A stretch of 64,000 nt of DNA from Polynucleobacter sp. 15G-AUS-farblos (GTDB taxonomy: Bacteria > Pseudomonadota > Gammaproteobacteria > Burkholderiales > Burkholderiaceae), in NCBI RefSeq assembly GCF_018882445.1, contig NZ_JACVOM010000001.1, positions 1 to 64,000 on the forward strand, in the 5' to 3' direction. Each line of letters opens with the position of its first letter. The stretch's first letter is position 1. The notes under the pieces were generated by a model. It saw only the letters and a list, made by a program, of their open reading frames with translations. It was not told the DNA's origin and ran no database searches. This document shows, piece by piece, positions 1 to 11,084 of this stretch. A program made the translations under genes and the position numbers.

Positions 1-87
1 ATATGGAGTCTTCGCGGGTACAAGCCCTAGAAAATCCATTTGGTCCCAAAGTATTGGGGATGTGATTGGTAAAGGTGAAAACCATGT

Positions 88-126
88 GGTCGGTACCGGA
101 CGTAAAGCATGTGTCCGGTACGTACC
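88..126. repeat. Imperfect inverted repeat downstream of the tRNA cluster
   Basis: Arms at 88-101 and 113-126 match at 12 of 14 positions when one is reverse-complemented (GGTCGGTACCGGAC against GGTACGTACCGGAC), around an 11-base loop. It lies just 3' of the tRNA-Asp gene, so it may be the 3' hairpin of the tRNA transcript. No long T-run follows on the minus strand, so a classical intrinsic terminator is not certain. The first 87 bases hold no convincing gene. Confidence 0.5.
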
Positions 127-136
127 TCATTTAATC

Positions 137-213
137 TGGCGGAGCGGACGGGACTCGAACCCGCGACCCTCGGCGTGACAGGCCGATATTCTAACCAACT
201 GAACTACCGCTCC
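137..213 (-). tRNA. tRNA-Asp (GTC), CCA encoded
   Basis: On the minus strand the 7-bp acceptor stem GGAGCGG/CCGCTCC closes the cloverleaf. The D-loop has AGTTCAGTTGG, the anticodon loop carries GTC, the T-loop is GGTTCGAGTCC, and CCA is encoded at 137-139. It is the last gene of a three-tRNA cluster with tRNA-Ala and tRNA-Glu. Confidence 0.97.
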
Positions 214-255
214 AAATTACAACGAGAACTACTTATAAAGCTGACCAAAAAAATC

Positions 256-331
256 TGGCGTCCCCAGGGGGATTCGAACCCCCGTACTCACCGTGAAAGG
301 GTGATGTCCTAGGCCTCTAGACGATGGGGAC
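256..331 (-). tRNA. tRNA-Glu (TTC), CCA encoded
   Basis: On the minus strand the acceptor stem starts GTCCCC and pairs with GGGGAC. The anticodon loop CTTTCAC gives TTC, the T-arm is GGGGGTTCGAATCCCCC, and CCA is encoded at 256-258. It is the substrate of the glutamyl-tRNA synthetase gene lying about 190 bases upstream on the same strand. Confidence 0.97.
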
Positions 332-366
332 CTGGACTACTGCAATTTACAACTATTTTAAATGCT

Positions 367-442
<76 letters not shown>

Positions 443-451
443 GAAATCTCG

Positions 452-479
452 CTATAAAACTACAAGACACTCAAAACAA
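452..479 (-). promoter_or_regulatory. Candidate sigma-70 promoter for the Ala-Glu-Asp tRNA cluster
   Basis: Read on the minus strand, TTGTTT (474-479) is followed after 16 bases by TTATAG (452-457), about ten bases before the tRNA-Ala 5' end, with a G+C-containing discriminator between. Position and spacing fit; neither hexamer is perfect. Confidence 0.45.
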
Positions 480-520
480 TCCAAGATTTTAGCCTATTTT
501 TGTGCAGGCACGCAAATTGG

Positions 521-1918
521 CTAGTGGATCACCTTGGAAAGCCTATTAACAGCCTCATCCTTGCCTAAAACAACTAGGACTGAGTCAATAGCCGGTGTCT
601 GGGTTGTAGCAAATAAAGCGTAGCGAACAGGCATTGCCAGCGCAGGCATTTTGATTTGATGCTGAGTCAAAACTTGCTTAAAGGCGGCGCTATAAGCTTC
701 TTTATTGTGGTCTGTTACTTTTAAAACATGAATTAAATCTTTTAATGCAGGAACAATAGCTGCTGGGATATTTTGAGCAATTTGTTCTGCATTGTGTTCA
801 GGTGCAGGTGAATAAAAAAGCTTTGCCCCTTCCGCTATTTCAATTAAGGTATTGGCACGATCTTTTAATAGACTAACTACCTGTACAAAATCGGGGCCAT
901 TTTCTGTATCAATTCCAAGTTGGTATGCGAATGGCTTAGTAAGCTCTGCCAATTGCATAGGATCAGAATTTTGGATGTATTGGTGATTCAACCAAAGCAA
1001 TTTTTCAGGGTTATGTTGCGCAGGTGATCTACCTAAGCTATCTAAATCAAACCACTGGACAAATTGCTCCTTCGAAAACACTTCAGCATCTCCATGTGAC
1101 CAACCCAGTCTCGCAAGATAGTTCAGAATCGCCTCCGGTAAATATCCCGCTTTTTGATAATCACGTACGCTCATCGCTCCATTGCGCTTACTCATCTTCT
1201 CACCGGCATCATTTAATACGGTTGGGAGATGGGCATATACAGGGGGAACACCACCCAAGGCCTTCATAATGTTGATCTGTCTTGGCGTGTTGTTAACATG
1301 ATCGTCTCCACGAATGACATGAGTGATTTTCATATCTAGGTCATCAACCACTACGCAAAAGTTATAGGTGGGCGTTCCATCAGGACGAGCAATCACCAGA
1401 TCATCTAATTCATCGTTACTGATTTCGATTTTGCCTTTAACGGCATCATTCCAAATGACGGAGCCGCCAATTGGATTTTTAAAACGAATGACAGGAAGCA
1501 CGCCTTCTGGCGCAGGCGGAAGTATCTTTCCTGGTTCAGGTCTCCATAGACCGTTGTAGCGAGGTTTTTCCTTATTTGCCATCTGCTGATCGCGAAGCTT
1601 ATTGAGTTCATCCTCACTCATGTAGCAGGGATAAGCCAATCCAGCTTCCAACATTTGTTTTACTACCTCACGGTAGCGATCTATCCTTTGCATTTGGTAG
1701 ATTGGACCCTCATCTAAATCGAGGCCTAGCCAAGCCATGCCTTCAATGATGACATCTACCGCTTCTTGTGTTGAGCGCTCTAAATCGGTATCTTCAATCC
1801 GCAGGATGAAGTCACCTTGATTGTGGCGAGCAAATGCCCATGGGTATAGAGCACTGCGAAGATTTCCCAGATGAATAAAGCCCGTGGGACTTGGGGCGAA
1901 ACGAGTACGAATATGCAT
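521..1918 (-). CDS. gltX: Glutamyl-tRNA synthetase
   Basis: A class I aminoacyl-tRNA synthetase that charges tRNA-Glu with glutamate in the cytoplasm. The protein is 465 residues, the usual bacterial length. It opens with the PSPTG segment and the HIGH-type motif HLGN at residues 16-19. It has the IEDTD segment near 41-45 and the ATP-binding loop KMSKR at 241-245. The C-terminal third is the helical anticodon-binding part. The start is an ATG directly before the conserved [10 protein letters not shown] segment. It reads away from the divergent hslO, and its cognate tRNA-Glu gene lies downstream on the same strand. A second, glutamine-specific GluRS paralogue cannot be excluded elsewhere in the genome. 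Confidence 0.97.
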   Translation of the reverse strand: MHIRTRFAPSPTGFIHLGNLRSALYPWAFARHNQGDFILRIEDTDLERSTQEAVDVIIEGMAWLGLDLDEGPIYQMQRIDRYREVVKQMLEAGLAYPCYMSEDELNKLRDQQMANKEKPRYNGLWRPEPGKILPPAPEGVLPVIRFKNPIGGSVIWNDAVKGKIEISNDELDDLVIARPDGTPTYNFCVVVDDLDMKITHVIRGDDHVNNTPRQINIMKALGGVPPVYAHLPTVLNDAGEKMSKRNGAMSVRDYQKAGYLPEAILNYLARLGWSHGDAEVFSKEQFVQWFDLDSLGRSPAQHNPEKLLWLNHQYIQNSDPMQLAELTKPFAYQLGIDTENGPDFVQVVSLLKDRANTLIEIAEGAKLFYSPAPEHNAEQIAQNIPAAIVPALKDLIHVLKVTDHNKEAYSAAFKQVLTQHQIKMPALAMPVRYALFATTQTPAIDSVLVVLGKDEAVNRLSKVIH

Positions 1919-1945
1919 AAGCTACATTATCTCAGGTTGGGATAT

Positions 1946-1975
1946 TTGACGGCAAATTCAAAAAAAGTGGATACT
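1946..1975 (+). promoter_or_regulatory. Candidate sigma-70 promoter of hslO
   Basis: TTGACG (1946-1951, 5 of 6 to consensus) and GATACT (1970-1975, 4 of 6) are separated by 18 bases. A transcript starting about seven bases after the -10 box would begin at or next to the hslO ATG at 1983, leaving no room for a Shine-Dalgarno site. None is seen. Confidence 0.5.
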
Positions 1976-1982
1976 TTGTCCT

Positions 1983-2948
1983 ATGAATGAATTACTCGTA
2001 TTTATGTGTGATGGAGCCCCGGTAAGGGGTGAAATAGTCTCCATTAGCAGTGCTTGGCAAGCGGTTTTAGAGCGCCGAAATGACCCTGCTCCAGTTCGTA
2101 AAATCTTAGGCGATTTTGTCGGTGCAGCCACCCTGCTCACTGCTAGTTTAAAGTTTGACGGCACCCTGATCATTCAAGCACAAAGTAGTGGCCCAATTCA
2201 GCTACTGGTAGTGGAGTGCCGCTCTGATTTATCCATACGCGCCACAGTAAAGTTGTCAGTGGATCCCGAAGCTATCAAGCCAAATGCCACTTTAGGCGAA
2301 CTTCTGGATGCCAATAAAACTGGTAGATTGGTCATCACCCTCGATCCTGCTGATAGAGAGCCAGGACACCCCCCATATCAAGGGATAGTGGCTTTGCAAG
2401 AGCATCAAGGAGCGGCAGTTAAACCAGTAATAAGTGCTGCAGAAGCAATTGCGCTGTATATGAAAAATTCTGAGCAGTTAGATACCCGTATTTGGTTAAG
2501 CTCAAACGAAACAAATATTGGCGGGTTGTTATTACAGCGCCTGCCTGACTCTGGTGGCCATTCACATCTAGATCCTCAGATTGCCGCTGAGGGCTGGACA
2601 AGAATACAGACTCTTGGTGAAACTATTACTGATGAAGAGTTGCTAACACTACCGCCCTCCACTATTTTGCGCAGACTATTCTTGGAAGAATCTACTGAAA
2701 ATGGCGTTCGCAGTTTTCCCCCTAGACAGATTCATTTTGCCTGTCGTTGCTCGCGTACTAAAGTCGCTGACGTCCTAAGAATGCTTGGAGAGCAGGAAGT
2801 GCAAAGCATATTGGCCGAACAAGGACTTGTAGAAACGATATGTGATTTCTGTGCAAAACCGTATCGTTTTGATGCAGTTGATTGCCAGCAAGTATTCAAG
2901 ACGGACCTGCTCAGCGATGCAACTAGACCGCCGTCCCGAGGCCACTAG
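1983..2948 (+). CDS. hslO: Hsp33 redox-regulated chaperone
   Basis: A cytoplasmic holdase chaperone that is switched on by oxidative unfolding. At 321 residues it is slightly longer than the E. coli protein (about 292). The C-terminal redox switch is complete: a CxC pair at Cys254 and Cys256 and a CxxC pair at Cys287 and Cys290, which bind zinc in the reduced form. The N-terminus MNELLVFMCDGAPVRGE matches the family start, so the ATG at 1983 is preferred although no Shine-Dalgarno sequence precedes it. The gene is divergent from gltX (64 bases between) and convergent with ftsB (8 bases between). Confidence 0.95.
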   Translation: MNELLVFMCDGAPVRGEIVSISSAWQAVLERRNDPAPVRKILGDFVGAATLLTASLKFDGTLIIQAQSSGPIQLLVVECRSDLSIRATVKLSVDPEAIKPNATLGELLDANKTGRLVITLDPADREPGHPPYQGIVALQEHQGAAVKPVISAAEAIALYMKNSEQLDTRIWLSSNETNIGGLLLQRLPDSGGHSHLDPQIAAEGWTRIQTLGETITDEELLTLPPSTILRRLFLEESTENGVRSFPPRQIHFACRCSRTKVADVLRMLGEQEVQSILAEQGLVETICDFCAKPYRFDAVDCQQVFKTDLLSDATRPPSRGH

Positions 2949-2956
2949 ACTCCCTA

Positions 2957-3286
2957 TTATTGCTTTGTGTTTGCTTGCTTTAAACCATCACCAGAGGTGT
3001 CGGCGGCAGCTTTATCAGCAGGCAGAATTTGAACAAAAAATTCACCTTCCTTAATCAAGCCATGCTCTACTCTAGCGCGCTCTTCGATAGCGCGGGTGCC
3101 ATCCTTCAAGTCTTTGACATCACCTGCTAACTTAGCATTACGCAGAGCCAAGAGACTATTTTTAGCCTCTTGAAGCTCTACTTGCTTTTCCATCTCATAA
3201 ACCTTGATCCAGCCGCCCTTACCTAGCCATAATGGGTATTGAATAGCAATCAATAGCAGCAACATTGAGTAGATAACTATCCGCAT
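2957..3286 (-). CDS. ftsB: Cell division protein FtsB
   Basis: A small bitopic inner-membrane protein of the FtsQLB divisome subcomplex that helps trigger septal peptidoglycan synthesis. Of 109 residues, a single transmembrane helix lies near residues 4-20 and a periplasmic coiled-coil near 28-65 (MEKQVELQEAKNSLLALRN). The conserved ARVEHGLIKEGEFFVQIL segment follows. It lies 24 bases downstream of eno on the same strand, the classical eno-ftsB pairing, and probably ends the pyrG-kdsA-eno transcript. The low-complexity C-terminal tail after about residue 88 is not conserved. Confidence 0.92.
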   Translation of the reverse strand: MRIVIYSMLLLLIAIQYPLWLGKGGWIKVYEMEKQVELQEAKNSLLALRNAKLAGDVKDLKDGTRAIEERARVEHGLIKEGEFFVQILPADKAAADTSGDGLKQANTKQ

Positions 3287-3310
3287 AATTTAATCGGCTG
3301 TAAGCGTAAT

Positions 3311-4633
<1,323 letters not shown>

Positions 4634-4651
4634 TTAAACTAAATCACTTAA

Positions 4652-5515
4652 TTATTTAAAACTATCTTCTAAGAACGAGCCATCTCTCTTCACAACTGTA
4701 TCGATGGCAACTAGGGACTCAAGCAATTCCTTCATTCGATTTAATGGCACGGCGTTTGGCCCGTCAGAGAGTGCTTTTGAAGGGTCTGGATGGGTTTCCA
4801 TAAATAAACCGCTGATACCGACAGCAACAGCTGCCCGAGATAATACGGGCACAAACTCGCGTTGCCCCCCACTAGAGTTACCTTGACCGCCAGGTAGTTG
4901 AACAGAATGTGTGGCATCAAATACAACGGGTGCTTTAGAGGCGCGCAGTATTTCAAGGCTCCGCATATCTGAAACAAGGTTGTTGTAGCCAAAGGAAGCC
5001 CCACGCTCACAGACCATAAACTGATCTGGAAGATTAGCCTTTGCAGCTGCCATTCTGGCCTTTTCAACCACGTTAAGCATTTCTTGAGGAGATAGAAATT
5101 GCCCTTTTTTGAAGTTAACGGGTTTGCCGCTTTGCGCGCAAGCATGAATAAAGTCAGTTTGGCGACATAAAAATGCTGGTGTCTGCAACACGTCTACCAC
5201 CTTAGATACTGCGCTAATCTCACTAATATCATGTACATCAGTTAATACTGGTACGCCAACCACTTGCTTTACCTTAGCCAAAATTTCTAGGCCTTTTTCC
5301 ATTCCTAAGCCACGAAATGATTTACCTGATGAGCGATTCGCTTTATCAAAAGAAGACTTATAAATAAATGGGATTTTTAGAGCGCTAGTAATTTCTTTAA
5401 GTTGGCTAGCAACGTCAATAGCTGATTGCTCAGATTCAATAACGCAAGTGCCTGCAATCAAGAAGAATGGTTGATTTAGACCAACATCAAATCCGCATAA
5501 TTTAAAATTATTCAT
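4652..5515 (-). CDS. kdsA: 3-deoxy-8-phosphooctulonate synthase (KDO-8-phosphate synthase)
   Basis: Condenses phosphoenolpyruvate with arabinose 5-phosphate to KDO-8-phosphate, the first committed step of the lipopolysaccharide inner-core sugar. The 287-residue protein shows the family segments AGTCVIES, the phosphate-binding [36 protein letters not shown] and FDATHSVQ. The start follows the pyrG stop by 8 bases, which points to co-transcription and probably translational coupling. Its position between pyrG and eno is conserved in many betaproteobacteria. Confidence 0.97.
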   Translation of the reverse strand: MNNFKLCGFDVGLNQPFFLIAGTCVIESEQSAIDVASQLKEITSALKIPFIYKSSFDKANRSSGKSFRGLGMEKGLEILAKVKQVVGVPVLTDVHDISEISAVSKVVDVLQTPAFLCRQTDFIHACAQSGKPVNFKKGQFLSPQEMLNVVEKARMAAAKANLPDQFMVCERGASFGYNNLVSDMRSLEILRASKAPVVFDATHSVQLPGGQGNSSGGQREFVPVLSRAAVAVGISGLFMETHPDPSKALSDGPNAVPLNRMKELLESLVAIDTVVKRDGSFLEDSFK

Positions 5516-5523
5516 AAATTGGC

Positions 5524-7188
<1,665 letters not shown>

Positions 7189-7298
7189 TTAAGCTCTGTT
7201 GGAAAAAGTAATTATAACGACACCTAAGGGAAGCAGAAATATTTCAAAATCAGTACTATTTCAGTTCCATCCCATTACTTCACCCCTCTTTTGTATAT

Positions 7299-7487
7299 AT
7301 GCGCCTCTTTTTTGCAGTATTAATTACCCTTTTATCCATTTTCTATTTCCTCCCTTTTGCGATCGCTTTCAATAAAAAGCGCGCAAATACTGGGGCTATT
7401 TTTGCCCTGAACCTCTTTTTAGGCTGGTCTTTAATTGGTTGGGTGGTCGCACTCGTATGGGCCCTAAAGGAGGAGCGCATCATTTGA
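7299..7487 (+). CDS. Imm-like (superinfection immunity family) small membrane protein
   Basis: A 62-residue protein with two hydrophobic helices, near residues 3-23 and 35-57, joined by a short basic linker FNKKRANT. The segment GAIFALNLFLGWSLIGWVVALVWAL matches the family named after the T4 superinfection immunity protein. That family is common as stand-alone chromosomal genes in proteobacteria with no phage attached. In T4 the protein blocks injection of DNA by a second phage; whether chromosomal copies do this is not established. No other phage gene is nearby. It stands alone between pyrG and acnB, with an ATG start and no clear Shine-Dalgarno. Confidence 0.82.
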   Translation: MRLFFAVLITLLSIFYFLPFAIAFNKKRANTGAIFALNLFLGWSLIGWVVALVWALKEERII

Positions 7488-7660
7488 GGGGCGTATTTAT
7501 TACGCTAAAAATCCAAATTTAGGCCTTTTCCACTAAGAATGACATTTTTAAGGGTTTAAACTCTTATATAAGACTCAATTTAGTAACTATAATTGGGGAA
7601 ATCGGGAGAAAATCCCTATTTGGCCTTTCTCTTGAACACATTTACCTCATAGGAAATATC

Positions 7661-10246
7661 ATGTTTGAAGCTTATAACGCCCATGTTGCCGAACGCGCAG
7701 CCCTTGGAATTCCAGCGCTCCCACTTACCAAGGATCAGACCTCTGAATTGGTGAAAATGCTAAAAAACCCTCCTGCCGGCAAAGAGACTGAACTAGTTGA
7801 GCTTATTAGCAATCGTGTCCCAGCTGGTGTTGATGAAGCGGCAAAAGTAAAGGCTGAATTTTTAGACGCCATTGCCAAAGGAACTGAAAAGTCACCTTTA
7901 ATTTCAAAGCTAAAAGCAACTGAGCTTTTAGGAACAATGCTTGGTGGCTATAACATCAAGCCATTGGTTGAGCTGTTATCAGATGCAGAATGCGGAGCGA
8001 CCGCAGCTGAGGCTCTAAAGAAAACACTCTTGATGTTTGATTATTTCAATGATGTTCAAGAGCTTGCAGAAAAAGGTAATGCCAACGCTAAAGCTGTAAT
8101 GCAGAGCTGGGCAGATGCTGAATGGTTTACGAGTCGCCCAGCCGTTCCTGAAAATATGAAGCTGACAGTTTTCAAAGTCACGGGTGAAACCAATACCGAT
8201 GATCTTTCTCCGGCGCCTGATGCTTGGAGCCGCCCTGATATTCCTCTGCATGCGACGATCATGCTAAAAAATCCTCGTCCTGGTATTGAGCCTGATGAGC
8301 CAGGAGTTCGCGGCCCAATGAAGCAGATCGATGCTTTGCAGAAAAAAGGGAATCAAATTGCCTATGTTGGTGACGTAGTCGGAACCGGCTCTTCACGTAA
8401 ATCAGCTACAAACTCCGTGCTCTGGTGGACTGGACAAGATATTCCATTCGTACCAAATAAACGATTTGGTGGCGTTTGTCTTGGTGGAAATATTGCTCCT
8501 ATCTTCTTTAATACTATGGAAGATTCTGGTGCATTACCAATCGAGTTAGATGTTTCTCAAATGAATATGGGGGATGAGATTGAATTACGTCCCTATGAAG
8601 GCAAGGTGTTTAAGAATGGAAAAGAAATTACCAGCTTTGCCCTTAAGTCACCAGTAATTTTGGATGAAGTACGTGCAGGAGGTCGTATTCCTCTGATCGT
8701 TGGTCGTGGTTTAACAGCTAAGGCTCGTGCTGCACTTGGCCTACCTGCTTCAACAGAGTTCCGCGTACCAGTAAGTCCTCCAGATAATAAAAAAGGTTTC
8801 AGCTTGGCTCAGAAAATGGTCGGTCGCGCATGTGGCTTGCCAGAGGGTCAAGGCGTACGTCCAGGTACATACTGTGAGCCACGCATGACGACAGTTGGAT
8901 CACAAGATACGACCGGTCCAATGACTCGCGATGAATTGAAAGATCTGGCTTGTTTAGGCTTCTCATCTGATCTAGTGATGCAGTCCTTCTGCCATACATC
9001 TGCCTATCCAAAGCCTGTAGATATTCGTACGCAACATGAATTACCACCCTTCATGACGAATCGTGGTGGCGTTGCATTACGCCCAGGGGATGGCGTCATT
9101 CATAGTTGGTTGAATCGTTTATTGCTTCCAGATACCTGCGGTACTGGTGGTGATAGCCATACTCGTTTTCCTATTGGGATCTCCTTCCCTGCTGGTTCAG
9201 GTCTAGTAGCGTTTGCCGCTGCTACAGGCGTTATGCCTTTAGACATGCCTGAATCAGTGCTTGTTCGCTTTAAAGGAAAAATGCAGCCTGGTATTACATT
9301 GCGCGATTTGGTGAATGCAATTCCTTTGTATGCCATTAAAAAGGGTTTGCTCACTGTTGAGAAGCAAGGAAAGAAAAATATTTTCTCAGGACGTATTTTG
9401 GAGATCGAAGGCCTCCCAGACCTAAAAGTCGAGCAAGCATTTGAGCTCTCCGATGCTTCAGCAGAGCGCTCTGCTGGTGGTTGTACAGTTCATCTGAACA
9501 AAGAGCCCATCATTGAGTACATGCAGTCCAACATTACTTTAATGAAGTGGATGATTGCAAATGGCTATGAAGATAAGCGTACCTTAGGTCGTCGCATTAA
9601 GGCAATGGAAGCTTGGATTGCTAACCCACAGCTTCTAAAGGCTGATGACAATGCTGATTACGCCGAGATCATTGAAATTAATATTGATGAAATCAAAGAG
9701 CCAATCCTGGCCTGCCCAAATGACCCAGATGACGTTAAAGTGCTATCTGAAGTTGCTGGCGATAAGATCGATGAAGTGTTTATTGGTTCATGCATGACCA
9801 ATATTGGACATTTCCGTGCAGCTGGTCAGGTTCTACAGGGCAAAAAAGATATGCCGACGCGTTTATGGGTAGCCCCACCAACCAAGATGGATGCAATGGT
9901 CTTGATGGAGGAAGGTTACTACGGCATGTTAGGTGCTGCAGGGGCTCGCATGGAAAGCCCAGGCTGCTCTCTCTGCATGGGTAACCAAGCTCAAATCCGC
10001 AAGGGTTCAACTGCAGTATCTACATCCACACGCAACTTCCCAAATCGCTTGGGTATTGATACGCGTGTTTATTTGGCCTCTGCAGAATTGGCATCCGTGG
10101 CCGCATTATTGGGCCGCCTGCCTACTCCTGCAGAGTATCTTGAACAAGTACAGTCTCTGAATGCTAAATCAGGCGAAGTTTATAGATACATGAGCTTTGA
10201 TAAGTTGAAGTCGTTTAGTGATGTTGCAGATACGGTAACAATCTAA
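7661..10246 (+). CDS. acnB: Bifunctional aconitate hydratase 2 / 2-methylisocitrate dehydratase
   Basis: A [4Fe-4S] enzyme that interconverts citrate and isocitrate in the TCA cycle; AcnB also hydrates 2-methylaconitate in the methylcitrate cycle. Its 861 residues match the AcnB type: an N-terminal HEAT-like domain (about 1-160), then the swivel domain, then the catalytic domains. Cluster cysteines appear in [12 protein letters not shown] and in the PGCSLCMGN pair. An AGGAAA ribosome-binding site precedes the ATG. A TATAAT box at 7588-7593 is a possible -10 without a good -35. The gene ends in a strong hairpin terminator. Confidence 0.97.
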   Translation: MFEAYNAHVAERAALGIPALPLTKDQTSELVKMLKNPPAGKETELVELISNRVPAGVDEAAKVKAEFLDAIAKGTEKSPLISKLKATELLGTMLGGYNIKPLVELLSDAECGATAAEALKKTLLMFDYFNDVQELAEKGNANAKAVMQSWADAEWFTSRPAVPENMKLTVFKVTGETNTDDLSPAPDAWSRPDIPLHATIMLKNPRPGIEPDEPGVRGPMKQIDALQKKGNQIAYVGDVVGTGSSRKSATNSVLWWTGQDIPFVPNKRFGGVCLGGNIAPIFFNTMEDSGALPIELDVSQMNMGDEIELRPYEGKVFKNGKEITSFALKSPVILDEVRAGGRIPLIVGRGLTAKARAALGLPASTEFRVPVSPPDNKKGFSLAQKMVGRACGLPEGQGVRPGTYCEPRMTTVGSQDTTGPMTRDELKDLACLGFSSDLVMQSFCHTSAYPKPVDIRTQHELPPFMTNRGGVALRPGDGVIHSWLNRLLLPDTCGTGGDSHTRFPIGISFPAGSGLVAFAAATGVMPLDMPESVLVRFKGKMQPGITLRDLVNAIPLYAIKKGLLTVEKQGKKNIFSGRILEIEGLPDLKVEQAFELSDASAERSAGGCTVHLNKEPIIEYMQSNITLMKWMIANGYEDKRTLGRRIKAMEAWIANPQLLKADDNADYAEIIEINIDEIKEPILACPNDPDDVKVLSEVAGDKIDEVFIGSCMTNIGHFRAAGQVLQGKKDMPTRLWVAPPTKMDAMVLMEEGYYGMLGAAGARMESPGCSLCMGNQAQIRKGSTAVSTSTRNFPNRLGIDTRVYLASAELASVAALLGRLPTPAEYLEQVQSLNAKSGEVYRYMSFDKLKSFSDVADTVTI

Positions 10247-10265
10247 AAACCTAATTTTAGGTAGT

Positions 10266-10296
10266 AAAAAAGGCGATCTTCTGATCGCCTTTTTTA
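10266..10296 (+). terminator. Rho-independent terminator of acnB
   Basis: An 8-bp perfect stem (AGGCGATC at 10271-10278, GATCGCCT at 10283-10290) has a TTCT loop, with A-tract upstream and T-tract downstream. The flanking A5/T5 make it usable in both directions, so it may also end the minus-strand transcript arriving from 10312. Confidence 0.93.
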
Positions 10297-10311
10297 TTGA
10301 CTCATTCAGGA

Positions 10312-11067
10312 TTAAATGGAGAGCTTATTTTCTTGCCTTGCATTTTCACCACTAAGTCCAGGCACCCATTTGTTTGTTGGTAGATCCGTTTTCTCTGCAA
10401 TGAGTTTGGCTCGCTTCTTAACCTCACTCCATTCGACTTCTAATTTTGGTCCTTTAAAAGCGATGGCAACAACATTGCAATCGTGCGACTCAGGGAACAA
10501 TAAGACTCTGTTCGAAAATGCCTCGCAAATATTTTTTAGATTCACTTTAAAACTAGGGTGACGTGAAAATAGATTTACTGTCATGACACCTGGAGCTTTC
10601 AGAATATCAAAGCAGCCTTTGTAGAAATCTAGGGAACTTGCTGAAGGTCCATCGCAGATGGCATCATATAAATCGACCTGAATAGCATCAAACTGGCAGC
10701 GGTGTTTTGCACTCTTTACAAATTGCTTAGCATCTACTTGTAAGGTTTCCAATCTTCTATCGTCGTCAGGAGTAAAAAACATACTGCGTGCAGAAACGAT
10801 GACGGCAGGATTGAGCTCAACTACAGTAGTTTTAACTGCTGGGCAATGACGATATTGAAACTTTGTTAAAGCCCCTGTCCCAAGACCTAATTGAGCGACG
10901 CGCATTCCAGGTTTGGTTTCTAAAAATAATAACCATGCCATCATTTGCTGGTTATATTCAAGATAGATTTCGTCAGGATCACGCATCCGCATCGCACCCT
11001 GAATTAACTCACTTCCAAAATGAAGGTAGCGAACCCCTCCGCTCTCAGAAAATGTGACTGCTTCCAT
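10312..11067 (-). CDS. SpeE-like SAM-fold protein (polyamine aminopropyltransferase family, function uncertain)
   Basis: A 251-residue Rossmann-fold protein of the spermidine synthase superfamily. The SAM-binding loop reads LGLGTGAL, followed by the acidic strand end VVELNPAV, then the DAKQFV and VDLYDA segments. The canonical SpeE glycine loop GGGDGG is replaced by GLGTG, and the N-terminal beta domain is almost absent. Genuine aminopropyl transfer is therefore uncertain, and a methyltransferase role is possible. An upstream in-frame ATG at 11169 would overlap purL by 85 bases and adds residues unlike the family. I prefer the ATG at 11067, 17 bases after the purL stop, so the two are probably co-transcribed. 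Confidence 0.8.
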   Translation of the reverse strand: MEAVTFSESGGVRYLHFGSELIQGAMRMRDPDEIYLEYNQQMMAWLLFLETKPGMRVAQLGLGTGALTKFQYRHCPAVKTTVVELNPAVIVSARSMFFTPDDDRRLETLQVDAKQFVKSAKHRCQFDAIQVDLYDAICDGPSASSLDFYKGCFDILKAPGVMTVNLFSRHPSFKVNLKNICEAFSNRVLLFPESHDCNVVAIAFKGPKLEVEWSEVKKRAKLIAEKTDLPTNKWVPGLSGENARQENKLSI

Positions 11068-11084
11068 ATAAATTATTTCTAGCT

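Noticed and set aside
1..87. Open frames in the first 87 bases
   Set aside because: Three frames are open for parts of it, but none resembles a protein family; too short to judge.
109..312. 67-codon open frame on the plus strand
   Set aside because: It runs antisense through the tRNA-Asp and tRNA-Glu genes; the peptide has the typical RTGLEPATLGV look of translated tRNA antisense.
4741..5145. 134-codon minus-strand frame inside kdsA
   Set aside because: Same strand, other frame of a clear kdsA; composition without family resemblance.
7561..7600. TATAAT box upstream of acnB
   Set aside because: Good -10 but no acceptable -35 at 16-18 bases; mentioned only in the acnB entry.
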